Shown: positions 1-8,821 of the stretch, in pieces
Position numbering within the stretch: the first letter of the stretch is position 1
How the letters are laid out: each line of letters begins with the position of its first letter
NCBI RefSeq assembly: GCF_900103195.1
Contig: NZ_FMWU01000003.1
Span: 62,001-126,000, forward strand
Reading direction: 5' to 3'
DNA: 64,000 bases
Origin: Methylobacterium sp. UNC378MF
Lineage (GTDB): Bacteria > Pseudomonadota > Alphaproteobacteria > Rhizobiales > Beijerinckiaceae
Notes under the pieces: generated by a model
What the model was told of the DNA's origin: nothing
The model's input: the letters and a program-made list of their open reading frames with translations, nothing else
The model's database searches: none
Program-made: the position numbers and the translations under genes

Positions 1-337
1 CCTCACCCAGGAGTGCGGCGGGCGGCACGGGGGCCGGGCTGATCCCCTGCACGGCGCGGAGCGCGCGCTGATCGAGCTTCGGCGAGCCCGAACTCTGCTC
101 GATCTCCGCGGCCTGCACCGCCCCGTCCGGGGCGATCTGCACATGGACGAGCACGGTTCCACGGCCCCGGCCGGGAGCCTGTCGGGTCCCGGCGCGGTCG
201 GCGGCATCGATCCGTGTGACGAGTTCCGAGAGCCACGCTCGCGCGGCCGGTCCCGGGGCGCTCCGCGCCTCAGCCACCCCGGGTGCCAGGATCAGGCCGA
301 ATACGACGGAAGCGGATTTGACGACGCGCGGCGACAT
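1..337 (-). CDS. TonB C-terminal-domain protein, 3' end cut by window edge
   Basis: Translation from an ATG at 337 gives an N-terminal hydrophobic stretch (about residues 8-24, ending in an AEA-like signal-peptidase site) followed by a short linker and a typical TonB C-terminal fold: residues about 58-105 contain GTVLVHVQIAPDG, then EIEQSSGSPKLD and the helix DQRALRAVQ. Family knowledge: this domain couples the inner-membrane energy complex to outer-membrane receptors, but small secreted TonB-box proteins like this one often lack the usual membrane anchor and proline-rich spacer. The reading frame stays open to base 1, so the C-terminus lies outside the window. It is transcribed in the same direction as the downstream sigma factor gene but ends before it. 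Function beyond the domain is not visible. Confidence 0.75.
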   Translation of the reverse strand, partial: MSPRVVKSASVVFGLILAPGVAEARSAPGPAARAWLSELVTRIDAADRAGTRQAPGRGRGTVLVHVQIAPDGAVQAAEIEQSSGSPKLDQRALRAVQGISPAPVPPAALLGE

Positions 338-423
338 GGGGAAACGGCGGCTCCCTGAGCCTGGATCGAGAGCCGACCCTACCCGCAGAGGCGGGTCTCC
401 TGCGACCCCGTCACCGGTCGCCG

Positions 424-1173
424 TCACGAGACGGCGGTGGATTTCCGGCCCTTCGGACCCGCGGCGGCCAGCATGACGTCGTCGCTGCCGACCTCGATAC
501 CGGTATAGCCCAGCATCTCTGCGAGCTGCGTCCGGGCCCGCCAGACCCGGCTCTTCACGGTGCCGATCCGGCACTGCATGACGGCGGCGGTCTCCTCGTA
601 GGTGAGGCTCTCGATTGCCACGAGCACCAGCGCCTGCCGCATCGGCGGCGCCAAGCGGTCGAGGGCAGCCTGCACGTCGCTCAGGTCGAGATGGCCCCCC
701 TGCTCGGGCAGCGACACCATCCGCTCCGCCTGGGCGCCATCCTCGTCCTGTACCTCGCGCCCGCGCTTGCGGTGCTCGTTGTAGAACTGGTTGCGCATGA
801 TCGTGAACAGCCAGGCTTCCAGGTTCGTGCCCGGTGCGAAGCTGGCACGGGAGCGCCAAGCCCGCAGAAGCGTGTTCTGCAACAGGTCGTCGGCACCGAC
901 ATGACTACGCAGAAGCGAGCGCGCGAAGCGCTGCAGGTTCGGCACCATGGCCAGGAGCGCAGTCTGGAACGCCTTCTCGCGGCCGTCCTGCGCCCGGCCG
1001 AAGGCACCGTCCAGCAACCTCAGCAGTTCGGCGAAGCGATCCGCGATGGTTGGCTCGACGTTATCCTGCGCGTAGGTCGCCGCAAGCAGAAGGCCGAGAT
1101 GATACTGCACGCTGTCGGGGAGCCGGGGCGCCTGCGTGTCGATTGTATCAGCGTCGAGCGAGAGTTCGAGCAT
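424..1173 (-). CDS. ECF sigma factor of EcfG type with an N-terminal NepR-like domain
   Basis: A 249-residue protein. Residues about 75-225 are a standard ECF sigma factor: region 2 with DDLLQNTLLRAWR (residues 95-107) and the WLFTIMRNQF core, then region 4 with ALDRLAPPMRQALVL and a helix-turn-helix around residues 190-215 (YEETAAVMQC.IGTVKSRVWRAR). This pattern is that of EcfG, the alphaproteobacterial general stress sigma factor. Unusually, residues about 22-56 (HLGLLLAATY, then EPTIADRFAELLRLLD) match the conserved core of NepR, the small anti-sigma factor that normally exists as a separate protein and is titrated by PhyR. So this seems to be a NepR-EcfG fusion, which may self-inhibit or need PhyR for release. 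No phyR or nepR gene lies nearby. The sigma assignment is firm; the NepR domain is by motif reading. Confidence 0.9.
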   Translation of the reverse strand: MLELSLDADTIDTQAPRLPDSVQYHLGLLLAATYAQDNVEPTIADRFAELLRLLDGAFGRAQDGREKAFQTALLAMVPNLQRFARSLLRSHVGADDLLQNTLLRAWRSRASFAPGTNLEAWLFTIMRNQFYNEHRKRGREVQDEDGAQAERMVSLPEQGGHLDLSDVQAALDRLAPPMRQALVLVAIESLTYEETAAVMQCRIGTVKSRVWRARTQLAEMLGYTGIEVGSDDVMLAAAGPKGRKSTAVS

Positions 1174-1267
1174 GATAGCCGATCACCTGAATGGGATGAA
1201 AATGCGAGCGCTGCCACTAATCCCTGATCACACTAAATCTGCCGCAACATAGATCAGCGACCCGGCG

Positions 1268-1285
1268 TATATCCGATCGGATATA
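1268..1285. promoter_or_regulatory. Perfect 18-bp palindrome between divergent genes
   Basis: The sequence TATATCCGATCGGATATA is identical to its reverse complement. It lies in the 165-base gap between the divergently oriented NepR-EcfG gene (start 1173) and a small ORF pair (start 1339), about 54 bases upstream of the latter. Perfect symmetry and AT-rich ends fit the operator of a dimeric regulator. No regulator family is assigned. Confidence 0.45.
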
Positions 1286-1338
1286 TGCTTCATTCTCCGA
1301 CAATCGCGCCAGACATGGAAACAGGATAAGGGGCTTCG

Positions 1339-1476
1339 ATGAGGACATACGTGCCGGAAAACTGCTCACTGCGCATCCGGATCTGCGGCAGCGCATTCAA
1401 TAATTTCGCCACTGCGAAGGCGGATCCTGACCGTAGCGCGGGTGCGACCGACCGGACCGGGGGCTCGCGCCTATGA
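1339..1476 (+). CDS. Possible 45-residue leader or small protein
   Basis: ATG at 1339 is preceded by AAGGGG at a good distance for a ribosome binding site. The 45-residue product (starts MRTYVPENCSLRIR, contains two cysteines) matches no family I recognise. Its stop codon overlaps the start of the next gene as ATGA at 1473, an arrangement typical of translational coupling. It could be a leader peptide or simply an upstream extension of the transcript with no product. Confidence 0.35.
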   Translation: MRTYVPENCSLRIRICGSAFNNFATAKADPDRSAGATDRTGGSRL

Positions 1477-1718
1477 CCCGGCTCTCGGATCTTGAGCACG
1501 ACCCCGCCTTCCAAGAGGCTGTCCTCGCAGTACGGGGTGCGGCCAGCACCTTGAGCGGCCGGGCCGTGACCGTGGAGGAGGCACGCTTCCTCGTCGGCAT
1601 CGCCCTGACCACCTTCGCCCATGCCGGAGGCCTCGAGGAGCCGAGCCGGAGCCGGCTCGCCCGCTTCTCGGAGCGTATCGGGCCGGGCACGGTCGTCGAG
1701 ACGCTGACCAAGCACTGA
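1473..1718 (+). CDS. Small hypothetical protein, 81 residues
   Basis: Acidic/helical soluble protein with no signal peptide or membrane segment; it reads as a compact helical domain (DPAFQEAVLAVRGAAST, then VEEARFLVGIALTTFAHA). Its start overlaps the stop of the preceding 45-residue ORF. I do not recognise the family. It sits divergent from the stress sigma factor gene across an intergenic gap with a perfect palindrome, so stress-linked regulation is possible but unproven. Confidence 0.6.
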   Translation: MTRLSDLEHDPAFQEAVLAVRGAASTLSGRAVTVEEARFLVGIALTTFAHAGGLEEPSRSRLARFSERIGPGTVVETLTKH

Positions 1719-1760
1719 GCCGCAGACCAAACGAGGCGCTGGGGCCGGCGACCCGCACGC

Positions 1761-2078
1761 CTAACCGGCCTCCGCCATCGCGGCCCGCAGAACCCGGAGT
1801 AGGTCCGCCATCACTGCCTCCCGGTCCTGACCTCGGGCAGCCAGGCGGAGCCCCTCGTTGACATGCTGGTCGATGATCAGCAGGCCGACTTCGCGCAGAG
1901 CCGCCGTCATGGCCCGGATCTGTTGGATCTCGTCCAGGCAGTGCCGGTCGGCCTCGACCATCGCTCGCAGGCCCCGAACTTGTCCCTCGATCCGCCCCAG
2001 CCGCCGGATCAGCGGCGTGCGCTCCGCCTCCGTTCGGACGAGGCAGACACGACCATCGACGACTGTGCCGCTTGTCAC
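1761..2078 (-). CDS. FrmR/RcnR/CsoR-family transcriptional repressor
   Basis: A 105-residue product from GTG 2078; the ORF could be extended upstream but would then run into the Mn-catalase gene. The diagnostic helix LIRRLGRIEGQVRGLRAM (residues 23-40) and the tail helices identify the DUF156 all-helical tetrameric repressor family, which senses metals or aldehydes. The sensing positions are Cys47 and His72, exactly 25 residues apart as in this family; the third Cys found in copper-sensing CsoR (His+4) is Gly76 here. This makes it closer to the formaldehyde-type (FrmR) or Ni/Co-type sensors than to a copper sensor. It lies 115 bases downstream of the Mn-catalase gene on the same strand, so joint transcription is plausible. 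The start codon is uncertain because the upstream ribosome site is weak. Confidence 0.8.
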   Translation of the reverse strand: MTSGTVVDGRVCLVRTEAERTPLIRRLGRIEGQVRGLRAMVEADRHCLDEIQQIRAMTAALREVGLLIIDQHVNEGLRLAARGQDREAVMADLLRVLRAAMAEAG

Positions 2079-2193
2079 CGTTCTGCAAGCCACTTGTTTT
2101 GGGTCTACGCCCGCGTCGTTGCACGCCGGGGCGTAGCCCTCTCCGATGGAGGCGCCCCGGCCGGGAGGGGGACCGGCCGGGGCGCCGAGCCGA

Positions 2194-3051
2194 TCAGCCG
2201 ATCTGCTGGGATTGCGCGCCGCTGTCGGGGCGTGCCGGGCCGAGTACCGGCTCCTCGCCCATCGGCTGGTTCTGGACGACGCTGAACTCGCCCTTGCCGT
2301 CGAGCGACGGGCCTTGTGTCCAGCGGCCAGCCGGGGGCGGTGAGCCATCTGCCGACGTCGAGAAGAAGTTGTAGTTGAACTTCTGGTTCTCCTCGCTCTG
2401 CGGGAAGGAGTTCGGGATCGGCAGCGTGCCTTCGTGGCCGCCGAGTTCCTCGATCACCGACAGCCATTGCTGCTGGTGCATCGTGTCGCGGGCGATGAGG
2501 AAGCTCCACATGTCCCGCATGCCGGCATCGTTCGTGGCATTGTAGAGCCGCACCGCCAGAATGCGGCCCGTCGCCTCGGCAGCGACGTTGCAATACATGT
2601 CAGCTGCGATGTTGCCGCTGGCGTAGATGTGGCTCATGTCGAAGGGCAGGCCGTCGGAATTGCCCGGGAAGGCGGCCATGCCGGTGGACAGCAGCGTCTT
2701 GTGCAGCATGCCCTCGGCGATGTGGCGCGGGTTCTCACCGCCCATCACGGCCCCGACGATGGCGTCGGCGGCCCCGGCCTCCTGCACCTTGGTGGGCGCG
2801 GTCTCAAGGTTCATCGCCACGGCGGTCGCGAGCATCTCGATATGGCCGATCTCCTCGGTGGCCGTATTGAGCAGCATGTCGCGGTATTTCGTGGTCGGGG
2901 CGCGGTTGCCCCAGGCCTGGAAGAAGTACTGGAAACAGACCCGGATCTCGCCCTCGATGCCGCCGATCGCCTGCTGGAGCATGCGGGCGTAGATCGGGTC
3001 CGGGCTGTCGACCTTGACCGGGTACTGAAGCCGCTTGTCGTGATAGTACAT
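2194..3051 (-). CDS. Manganese (non-haem) catalase
   Basis: A 285-residue protein that decomposes hydrogen peroxide at a dimanganese centre. The ferritin-like four-helix core carries the expected ligands: GEIRVCFQYFFQ (first Glu), TATEEIGHIEM (Glu and His), AEATGRILAVRLYN (Glu), and RDTMHQQQW (His). The N-terminus (MYYHDKRLQYPV) and the C-terminal tail are typical of the family. I start it at ATG 3051, preceded by GAGGGA, rather than at the upstream Met that only adds unrelated sequence. The following gene is an FrmR-type repressor. No signal peptide; cytoplasmic. Confidence 0.93.
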   Translation of the reverse strand: MYYHDKRLQYPVKVDSPDPIYARMLQQAIGGIEGEIRVCFQYFFQAWGNRAPTTKYRDMLLNTATEEIGHIEMLATAVAMNLETAPTKVQEAGAADAIVGAVMGGENPRHIAEGMLHKTLLSTGMAAFPGNSDGLPFDMSHIYASGNIAADMYCNVAAEATGRILAVRLYNATNDAGMRDMWSFLIARDTMHQQQWLSVIEELGGHEGTLPIPNSFPQSEENQKFNYNFFSTSADGSPPPAGRWTQGPSLDGKGEFSVVQNQPMGEEPVLGPARPDSGAQSQQIG

Positions 3052-3153
3052 ATTGTCTGTCCCTCGCGAGAGGCACGGCGTGCTCAAGCCCACCGCATGA
3101 TCGGCCACCGGCCCGGTACTCCGTGGGAGCATCGAGCCTCGCACCCTGTTCAA

Positions 3154-3531
3154 CTCCGCTTTGAGACTCCGGTTCGATCTTCGGCGATATTTATAACGAT
3201 CTATTTCCAGAATAACCTATTTTATTATGCTATGTCAGGCTATTGCCGGTGAAACTCCCAGGACACGGCGACGCTTAAGAGACGGCAATTACATGATTTA
3301 TGTTAGGAGCACCGCATCCATGTTAGCCTAGCCGCGCGAAACGCCGGCCGGCGGGATCTGTTGTCTGGCCGCACGGATGCCGCCGGCGCTTCGTCCGAGG
3401 CGCACCCGCGGGCCGCGCAGGGTTCGGAGTCACCGTCGGGAGGGGGCAGCCGGGCCTCGGATCGGTGCCGCCGCACTCGTCATCCCGGAACCGCGGCCTC
3501 GGGGCCGGGCCGCGTCGCGGCCCGCGGGAGC
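3154..3531. other. Intergenic region, no gene recognised
   Basis: The part from about 3180 to 3245 is markedly AT-rich for this genome and lies upstream of the Mn-catalase start, so it probably holds that gene's promoter; I cannot place -35/-10 boxes with confidence. The rest is GC-rich and holds no convincing ORF. Confidence 0.4.
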
Positions 3532-3813
3532 TTACAGGAGCCCTGTGCGCCGGGCGAGCATCATCCCGAAGGCGAGGCAGGCGGCGAGGCTGACAGCCAG
3601 CATGGCGACATTCGTCCAGAACCGAACCGGCCGGCTGGAACCGTCGATCCCGCTGGCACGCAGCCGGACCCACGGAACGTAGAGGTAGAGTGCGACCACA
3701 GTCAGGATCAGGAACGCGAATGTGGCAATCCGGCCGGTGATCAGGGCCGCGCCCGCCAAGGTCGCCCAGCCGAAGACGAGGCCGAGCATGGTGAACAAGG
3801 CTGTCGAGTTCAC
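3532..3813 (-). CDS. Small integral membrane protein, 93 residues
   Basis: Three hydrophobic segments are visible (residues about 5-25, 30-48 and 67-85), separated by a basic loop (RLRASGIDGSSRPVR). No catalytic or binding motif is seen and I do not recognise the family. The end reads MMLARRTGLL. It is isolated between two stretches of non-coding DNA and transcribed toward the Mn-catalase gene. Confidence 0.7.
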   Translation of the reverse strand: MNSTALFTMLGLVFGWATLAGAALITGRIATFAFLILTVVALYLYVPWVRLRASGIDGSSRPVRFWTNVAMLAVSLAACLAFGMMLARRTGLL

Positions 3814-4481
3814 GTCCGCACGTCCTCTTCAGCGCATGATGTCAGCCTGATCGCCGCTGCGGGCCTCTGTCTGCAACAGCTTCCGCTCGGGAGCCCTAAG
3901 CATCGTCCAGACGGGCCGCGAGAGAGGATCGACCCCTCGCTCTCAACCTATATCTTATTGAGAAACAAAGAGTTAGCTCCAGATCTCCAGTGCTTTGTGT
4001 GAAAATCCAGTGTGCTTGTCAAGCGGACGCGATCCGTCCCCGATGGACTGGTCCGCTCCGAGAGGTGGCTTCTAAGCGAGAACAAGGACGGTTGAGAACG
4101 AAGCCGCACAAGCCTGCGCACGTGATCGCCACGCAGTGGCCGGAGGATAGGCTGATGTCTCAAGGCCGGAACGTCGGGGCGCGATCCGCTGAATGGCGCG
4201 ACGCGGAAGCCTATGTCCGCAGGCGTGAGGCGTCAGGCGGCCAGAAGAGCGACGCGATTCGGCGCGTGAGGGATCTGGCGGCGCGCGGGGTTCAAGGTGC
4301 CGGACCGTCATTCGAAGAGGTGACGGCTGCGGTACGAGAGCAGCCCGTGTCGGCGGCGACGGTCGGAGCGACGCCGCATCATGGCCGCAGGTTCCGGATG
4401 CTCATTGCGGTCGGCAGGTCCACGCGGAACTCACCCGCGATCCGCGTCACTCGTAAGCTGCGCTCTCAGGTGCGCGGACCG
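3814..4481. other. Gap of 668 bases, no supported gene
   Basis: An open frame on the plus strand starts here but has no stop until deep inside the oppositely oriented ygiQ gene, so it is best read as a shadow of that gene. A translated stretch near 4155-4360 is protein-like in composition but matches nothing I recognise. An AT-rich segment at 3945-4015 may hold a promoter. Confidence 0.35.
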
Positions 4482-6530
4482 TCACTTCCGCAGCGGCACG
4501 CCCTTCGTGGTGAAGCGCTGACCGCCGCCCGTGTAACGGGGGCGCGGCTGGCCGCCCGTCCGGCCCGCACCGGCGCCGGTTCCCGGCGGCTGCGAGAACG
4601 GCACGAGCTGGTCCGGCCGCGGTCCGATGAGATCGGCGCGGCCCATCTCCCGCAGCGCCTCGCGCAGCAGCGGCCAGTTCTCCGGATCGTGGTAGCGCAG
4701 GAACGCCTTGTGCAGCCGGCGCTGGCGCAGCCCCTTGATCGCCTCGACCGACTCGCTGCCGCCGCGTTTCACGCCCCGCAGCGTGTTGATCTCGGTGTGG
4801 TACATCGCGGTGGCTGTCGCCATCGGCGAGGGCAGGAACGTCTGGACCTGATCGGCGCGGTAGTTGTTCGCCTTAAGCCAGAGCGCGAGGTGCATCATGT
4901 CCTCGTCGGTCGTGCCCGGATGGGCCGCGATGAAGTACGGGATGAGGTAGTACTTCTTGCCCGCCTCCTTGGCGGCGGCGTCGAACATCTCCTTGAAGCG
5001 GTCGTAGGTGCCGATCCCCGGCTTCATCATCTTGTCGAGGGGGCCGCGCTCGGTGTGCTCGGGCGCGATCTTCAGGCGGCCGCCGACGTGGTGGGTCACG
5101 AGCTCCTTGATGTATTCGGGGCTCTTGACCGCGAGGTCGTAGCGGACGCCGGAGGCGACCATCACCTTCTTGACGCCCTTCACCTCGCGGACCTTGCGGT
5201 AGAGGCGGATCAGGTCGTCGTGCGAGGTGTTCAGGTTCGGGCAGATGTCCGGGAACACGCAGGACGGCAGCCGGCACGCCGCCTCGATCTTCGGGTCCTT
5301 GCAGGCCATCCGGTACATGTTCGCCGTCGGCCCCCCGACATCCGAGATCACGCCCGTGAAGCCCGGCGTCTTGTCGCGGATCCGCTCGATCTCGCGCAGG
5401 ATCGAGCCCTCCGAGCGGTTCTGGATGACGCGGCCCTCGTGCTCCGTGATGGAGCAGAAGGTGCAGCCGCCGAAGCAGCCGCGCATGATCGTCACCGAGA
5501 ACTTGATCATGTCCCAGGCGGGGATCTTCGCGTCGCCGTAGGACGGGTGGGGCGCGCGGGCGTAGGGCAGGTCGTAGACCGCGTCCATCTCGTCGCTGGT
5601 CAGCGGGATCGGCGGCGGGTTGAGCCACAAGTCGCGGTCGCCGTGGCGCTGGACGAGCGGGCGCGCGTTGCCGGGATTGGCCTCCCGGTGCAGGACGCGC
5701 GAGGCGCGGGCATAGGCCTCCTTGTCGTCCTTGACCTGCTCGTAGGCGGGGAGCCGGATCACGGTCTCGCCGGGCCGGCGGGTCGCGGCCTCGTCCGTCG
5801 AGTCGAGATCGTCGGCGGGCAGCTCGGTGTAATGACCGGGCACGCGGCGGAACAGGGCGACGCCCCGGATCGCGTCGAGTTCGTGCGGCGCCTCCCCGGC
5901 CGCGAGGCGGTTCGCCACCTCGACCACGGCGCGCTCGGCATTGCCGTAGAGGAGCAGATCCGCCTTCGCGTCCGCCAGGATCGAGCGGCGCACCTTGTCG
6001 GACCAGTAATCGTAGTGGGCGATCCGGCGCAGCGACGCCTCGATACCGCCGAGCACGATCGGCACGTCCTTGTAGGCCTCGCGGCAGCGCTGCGTGTAGA
6101 CGATGGTGCAGCGGTCCGGGCGCCGGCCGCCTTCGCCGCCGGCCGTGTAGGCGTCGTCGTGCCGCAGCCGCCGGTCCGCCGTGTAGCGGTTCACCATCGA
6201 ATCGAGGTTGCCGCCGGTGACGCCGAAGAACAGCCTCGGCCTGCCCAAGGCCTTGAACGGCTCCGCCGAATGCCAGTCGGGCTGGGCGATGATGCCGACC
6301 CGGAAGCCCTGCGCTTCGAGCAGCCGGCCGATGATGGCCATGCCGAAGCTGGGATGATCCACGTAGGCGTCACCCGTCACCAGCACGATGTCGCAGGATT
6401 CCCACCCGAGCGCCGCCATCTCGGCGCGGCTCATCGGCAGGAACGGCGCCGCCTTTGCGGTCGGTGACGGTTTACAGGCGAAGGGAGCCAAGGATTGTTT
6501 GGCGGAAGCTCGGATTTCCATGGGGTCCAT
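4482..6530 (-). CDS. ygiQ: YgiQ-family radical SAM protein (UPF0313)
   Basis: A 682-residue protein with the long YgiQ layout: an N-terminal part with [17 protein letters not shown] and [16 protein letters not shown], then a radical SAM core whose CxxxCxxC cluster motif is CFGGCTFC at about residue 350, and a C-terminal domain with [13 protein letters not shown]. These proteins bind a 4Fe-4S cluster and S-adenosylmethionine; their substrate is not established. The C-terminal tail is Gly/Arg-rich (about residues 650-682), common in high-GC relatives. A second in-frame Met at residue 4 is an alternative start. It is a single-gene unit. Confidence 0.92.
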   Translation of the reverse strand: MDPMEIRASAKQSLAPFACKPSPTAKAAPFLPMSRAEMAALGWESCDIVLVTGDAYVDHPSFGMAIIGRLLEAQGFRVGIIAQPDWHSAEPFKALGRPRLFFGVTGGNLDSMVNRYTADRRLRHDDAYTAGGEGGRRPDRCTIVYTQRCREAYKDVPIVLGGIEASLRRIAHYDYWSDKVRRSILADAKADLLLYGNAERAVVEVANRLAAGEAPHELDAIRGVALFRRVPGHYTELPADDLDSTDEAATRRPGETVIRLPAYEQVKDDKEAYARASRVLHREANPGNARPLVQRHGDRDLWLNPPPIPLTSDEMDAVYDLPYARAPHPSYGDAKIPAWDMIKFSVTIMRGCFGGCTFCSITEHEGRVIQNRSEGSILREIERIRDKTPGFTGVISDVGGPTANMYRMACKDPKIEAACRLPSCVFPDICPNLNTSHDDLIRLYRKVREVKGVKKVMVASGVRYDLAVKSPEYIKELVTHHVGGRLKIAPEHTERGPLDKMMKPGIGTYDRFKEMFDAAAKEAGKKYYLIPYFIAAHPGTTDEDMMHLALWLKANNYRADQVQTFLPSPMATATAMYHTEINTLRGVKRGGSESVEAIKGLRQRRLHKAFLRYHDPENWPLLREALREMGRADLIGPRPDQLVPFSQPPGTGAGAGRTGGQPRPRYTGGGQRFTTKGVPLRK

Positions 6531-6822
6531 GCATAGTCCGCCGGGACCGCGCGCTCAATGAATCGCAAAGGTGCGACGGGAATCACCGCCGTATCAGAGC
6601 GGTTGAGCCTTGCCGCCAGCCTGCGCCTGAAGCGTTTCCGCGATGGCAAACCTACCGCGGGCGAGGCGGGATCCGAGCCTGATCCCGGCCGCGATACCCG
6701 TGCGGCACGGTCATGGGCCCGATGCGGACATGCCTCCTCTCGATGCTGTTCGCGACAGGGGCCTGGACCCCCGAGCCGGTCCGCGCATGTCTCTGTCGCC
6801 GGTCCCGACGATCAGAGGGCGA

Positions 6823-7845
6823 TCATTCGGACGAGGCCAGGAACGCCCGCACGGTGTCGCGGAGAAAGGCGGCATCGGCTGGATGGGTCGACGGATTGCC
6901 CGCGCGATGGCCCCAGATGCTCGGGATCGGCCGCAGCACAGCCGCGCGCAGGTGCGGCAGTTCGGCGGCGTTGTCGGCGACGCGGAAGTAGAGATCGGTC
7001 TCCCCCGGCATCAGCAGCAGCCGGGCCGTGATCGCACCCAGTGCCCGCACGAGGTCGCCACCGAAGCGCGGGTCGCGACTGACGTCACCCGCGTCCCAGG
7101 TGCAGAGCTGCGCGTAGAGGTCGGCGGCGGGGCGGCGGGCGAAGCGCTCCTCCCAGTCGGTGCGCAGGAAGGTATCGAGATCCGGGGCGCCGAGTGCGGT
7201 CCGGTGCAGGTCCGCCCGGTAGAAGTCCTGGCTGAGCGCCCAGCCCGCATAGATACGTCCGAAGGCCCGGAGGGCGGCGGCGGGCTCGGCCGAGAATCGG
7301 CCCGCGCCGCGGTGCTCCGGCGCCGCCTCCAGGACCGCCATCAGGCCCTTCAGAAACACGCGGTTGTGCGTGGCCGTGCGGGCGCTCCCGCAATTGATCA
7401 CCGCCCGGGCGACCTGCTCGGGAAACAGGGCGGCCCAGTGATAGGCCTGCTGCGCCCCCATGGACCAGCCGTAGACCGCGTGGAGCCGCTCGATCCCCCA
7501 GGTCTCCGCGAGCAGGCGGCGCTGGGCGTGGACGTTGTCCCAGGCGGTGACGAGGCCCGGCCAGTCCGGCGTGTTCGACGGGCTCGACGACAACCCGTTG
7601 CCGAACATGTCCGGGATGACGATGAACCAGCGGCCCGGATCGAGCACCCCATCGGGCCCGATCAGCCATTCGAGGTCCGGATGCTGGGCCCCGTAGCTCG
7701 TCGGGTAGAGCACGACGTTGTCGCGCCCGGGCGACAGGGTCCCGTGCGTCTTCCATCGCAGGCGCGCGCCCGGCAGCACTGCCCCCGATTGCAGGGGCAG
7801 GTCGCCGAGATCGAAGGTTCCGGTGGCAGTCGGCCAGCCGGTCAC
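6823..7845 (-). CDS. MetX-like alpha/beta hydrolase (homoserine acetyltransferase family)
   Basis: A 340-residue protein of the homoserine O-acetyltransferase-like alpha/beta-hydrolase family. The nucleophile elbow is GWSMGAQQA; a candidate acid is in LLMPGETDLYF and the His in SIWGHRAGNP. The N-terminal strand pattern (LRWKTHGTLSPGRDNVVLYPT) also fits. The start is GTG 7845, which overlaps the stop of the upstream desaturase gene as GTGA, so the two are translationally coupled. Members of this family act as acyltransferases or hydrolases; I cannot tell whether this one is a methionine-pathway enzyme, and the link to a desaturase argues for a lipid or acyl substrate instead. Confidence 0.85.
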   Translation of the reverse strand: MTGWPTATGTFDLGDLPLQSGAVLPGARLRWKTHGTLSPGRDNVVLYPTSYGAQHPDLEWLIGPDGVLDPGRWFIVIPDMFGNGLSSSPSNTPDWPGLVTAWDNVHAQRRLLAETWGIERLHAVYGWSMGAQQAYHWAALFPEQVARAVINCGSARTATHNRVFLKGLMAVLEAAPEHRGAGRFSAEPAAALRAFGRIYAGWALSQDFYRADLHRTALGAPDLDTFLRTDWEERFARRPAADLYAQLCTWDAGDVSRDPRFGGDLVRALGAITARLLLMPGETDLYFRVADNAAELPHLRAAVLRPIPSIWGHRAGNPSTHPADAAFLRDTVRAFLASSE

Positions 7846-8741
7846 GCGCGCAGCGTCCGCACGAAGCCGACATGCCAGCGGGCGTAGCCCCGCTGCAGCA
7901 CGCCGAGACGCGCGCGCATCGCCCGATGGGCGTCCGGCAGGCGGTGGAACGGGATCGACGGGTAGAGGTGGTGCTCGGTGTGGAAGGGCATGTTCCACAT
8001 GAGGAGCCGCATGAGGCCGTTGGTCAAGGTCGTGCGGGTGTTGGTCAGGCCGTTGTCGTCCATCGTGCAGAGTGTGTGCTCGGTGAGCAGGTAGAGCCGC
8101 AGGAACGGCTGGCCGAGAAGCTGCGGCCCGATCCAGAACACCAGCGGTGCCCACCAGCCGACCAGCACCATCGCGAGGGCGGAGACGGCGAGCAGGAACG
8201 CGCACATCGCCCGAAGCGAGCGGATGATCCGCGGTGCGGCGCGTTCCGGGATGAACGGGTAGGCGGAGAGGTCGCCGCGCAGGCCGGCCCAGGCCACCTG
8301 AAGGCGGGTGCGCCAGTAGGGGAGCGCCAGGACGCGCCAGACATAGGCGTCGAGGGTGGAGGGCGGCATCAGCGCGAGTTCCGGATCGCGCTCGGGATCC
8401 TGGGTGTGGCGATGGTGAGCGAGGTGGAAGGCCGTGTAGAAGTGCCAGTTCAGGAGCGACGGACACGCCACCAGCCAGCCCGTCACCGCGTTGGCGCCCC
8501 GGGAGCGGAAGGCCGTCAGGTGAATGGTCTCGTGGATCGGTGCGAACAATGCCGACTGCACGATTCCCAGCAGCAGCATGGCCGGGACGAGCGTCCAGGG
8601 CCCCGAGCGCCAGACCAGCCAGCCGGAACCGGCCAGCATCAGCACATGGGCGCCGAGGCGCATGGCGCCGCGCAGGTCCGAGCGCCGCGACAGCGCCTTC
8701 ACCTCCGCGCCCGTGAGAATTCGTCCGCTTGCCGAAGCCAT
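7842..8741 (-). CDS. Fatty acid desaturase-family membrane enzyme
   Basis: A 299-residue integral membrane di-iron enzyme. All three histidine boxes are present: HETIH (about residue 70), HLAHHRH (about 106-112) and HTEHHLYP (about 255), with hydrophobic spans around residues 30-65, 165-185 and 185-210. These residues bind the two irons that activate oxygen for desaturation or hydroxylation of a lipid tail. The gene is the first of a coupled pair with a MetX-like hydrolase and is divergent from a molybdopterin oxidoreductase. Substrate (fatty acid, carotenoid or other) is not visible. Confidence 0.9.
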   Translation of the reverse strand: MASASGRILTGAEVKALSRRSDLRGAMRLGAHVLMLAGSGWLVWRSGPWTLVPAMLLLGIVQSALFAPIHETIHLTAFRSRGANAVTGWLVACPSLLNWHFYTAFHLAHHRHTQDPERDPELALMPPSTLDAYVWRVLALPYWRTRLQVAWAGLRGDLSAYPFIPERAAPRIIRSLRAMCAFLLAVSALAMVLVGWWAPLVFWIGPQLLGQPFLRLYLLTEHTLCTMDDNGLTNTRTTLTNGLMRLLMWNMPFHTEHHLYPSIPFHRLPDAHRAMRARLGVLQRGYARWHVGFVRTLRA

Positions 8742-8821
8742 TTGTTATGCCGGACCGTGTGTGAGCCTCAAAAACGCACGGGCTTTGCATCATCCATGCC
8801 GGTGACACGGGAGTTCGTCGC

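Noticed and set aside
3990-6467. 825-residue plus-strand frame
   Set aside because: It is antisense to ygiQ for most of its length and has no recognisable domain; long open antisense frames are common in GC-rich DNA.
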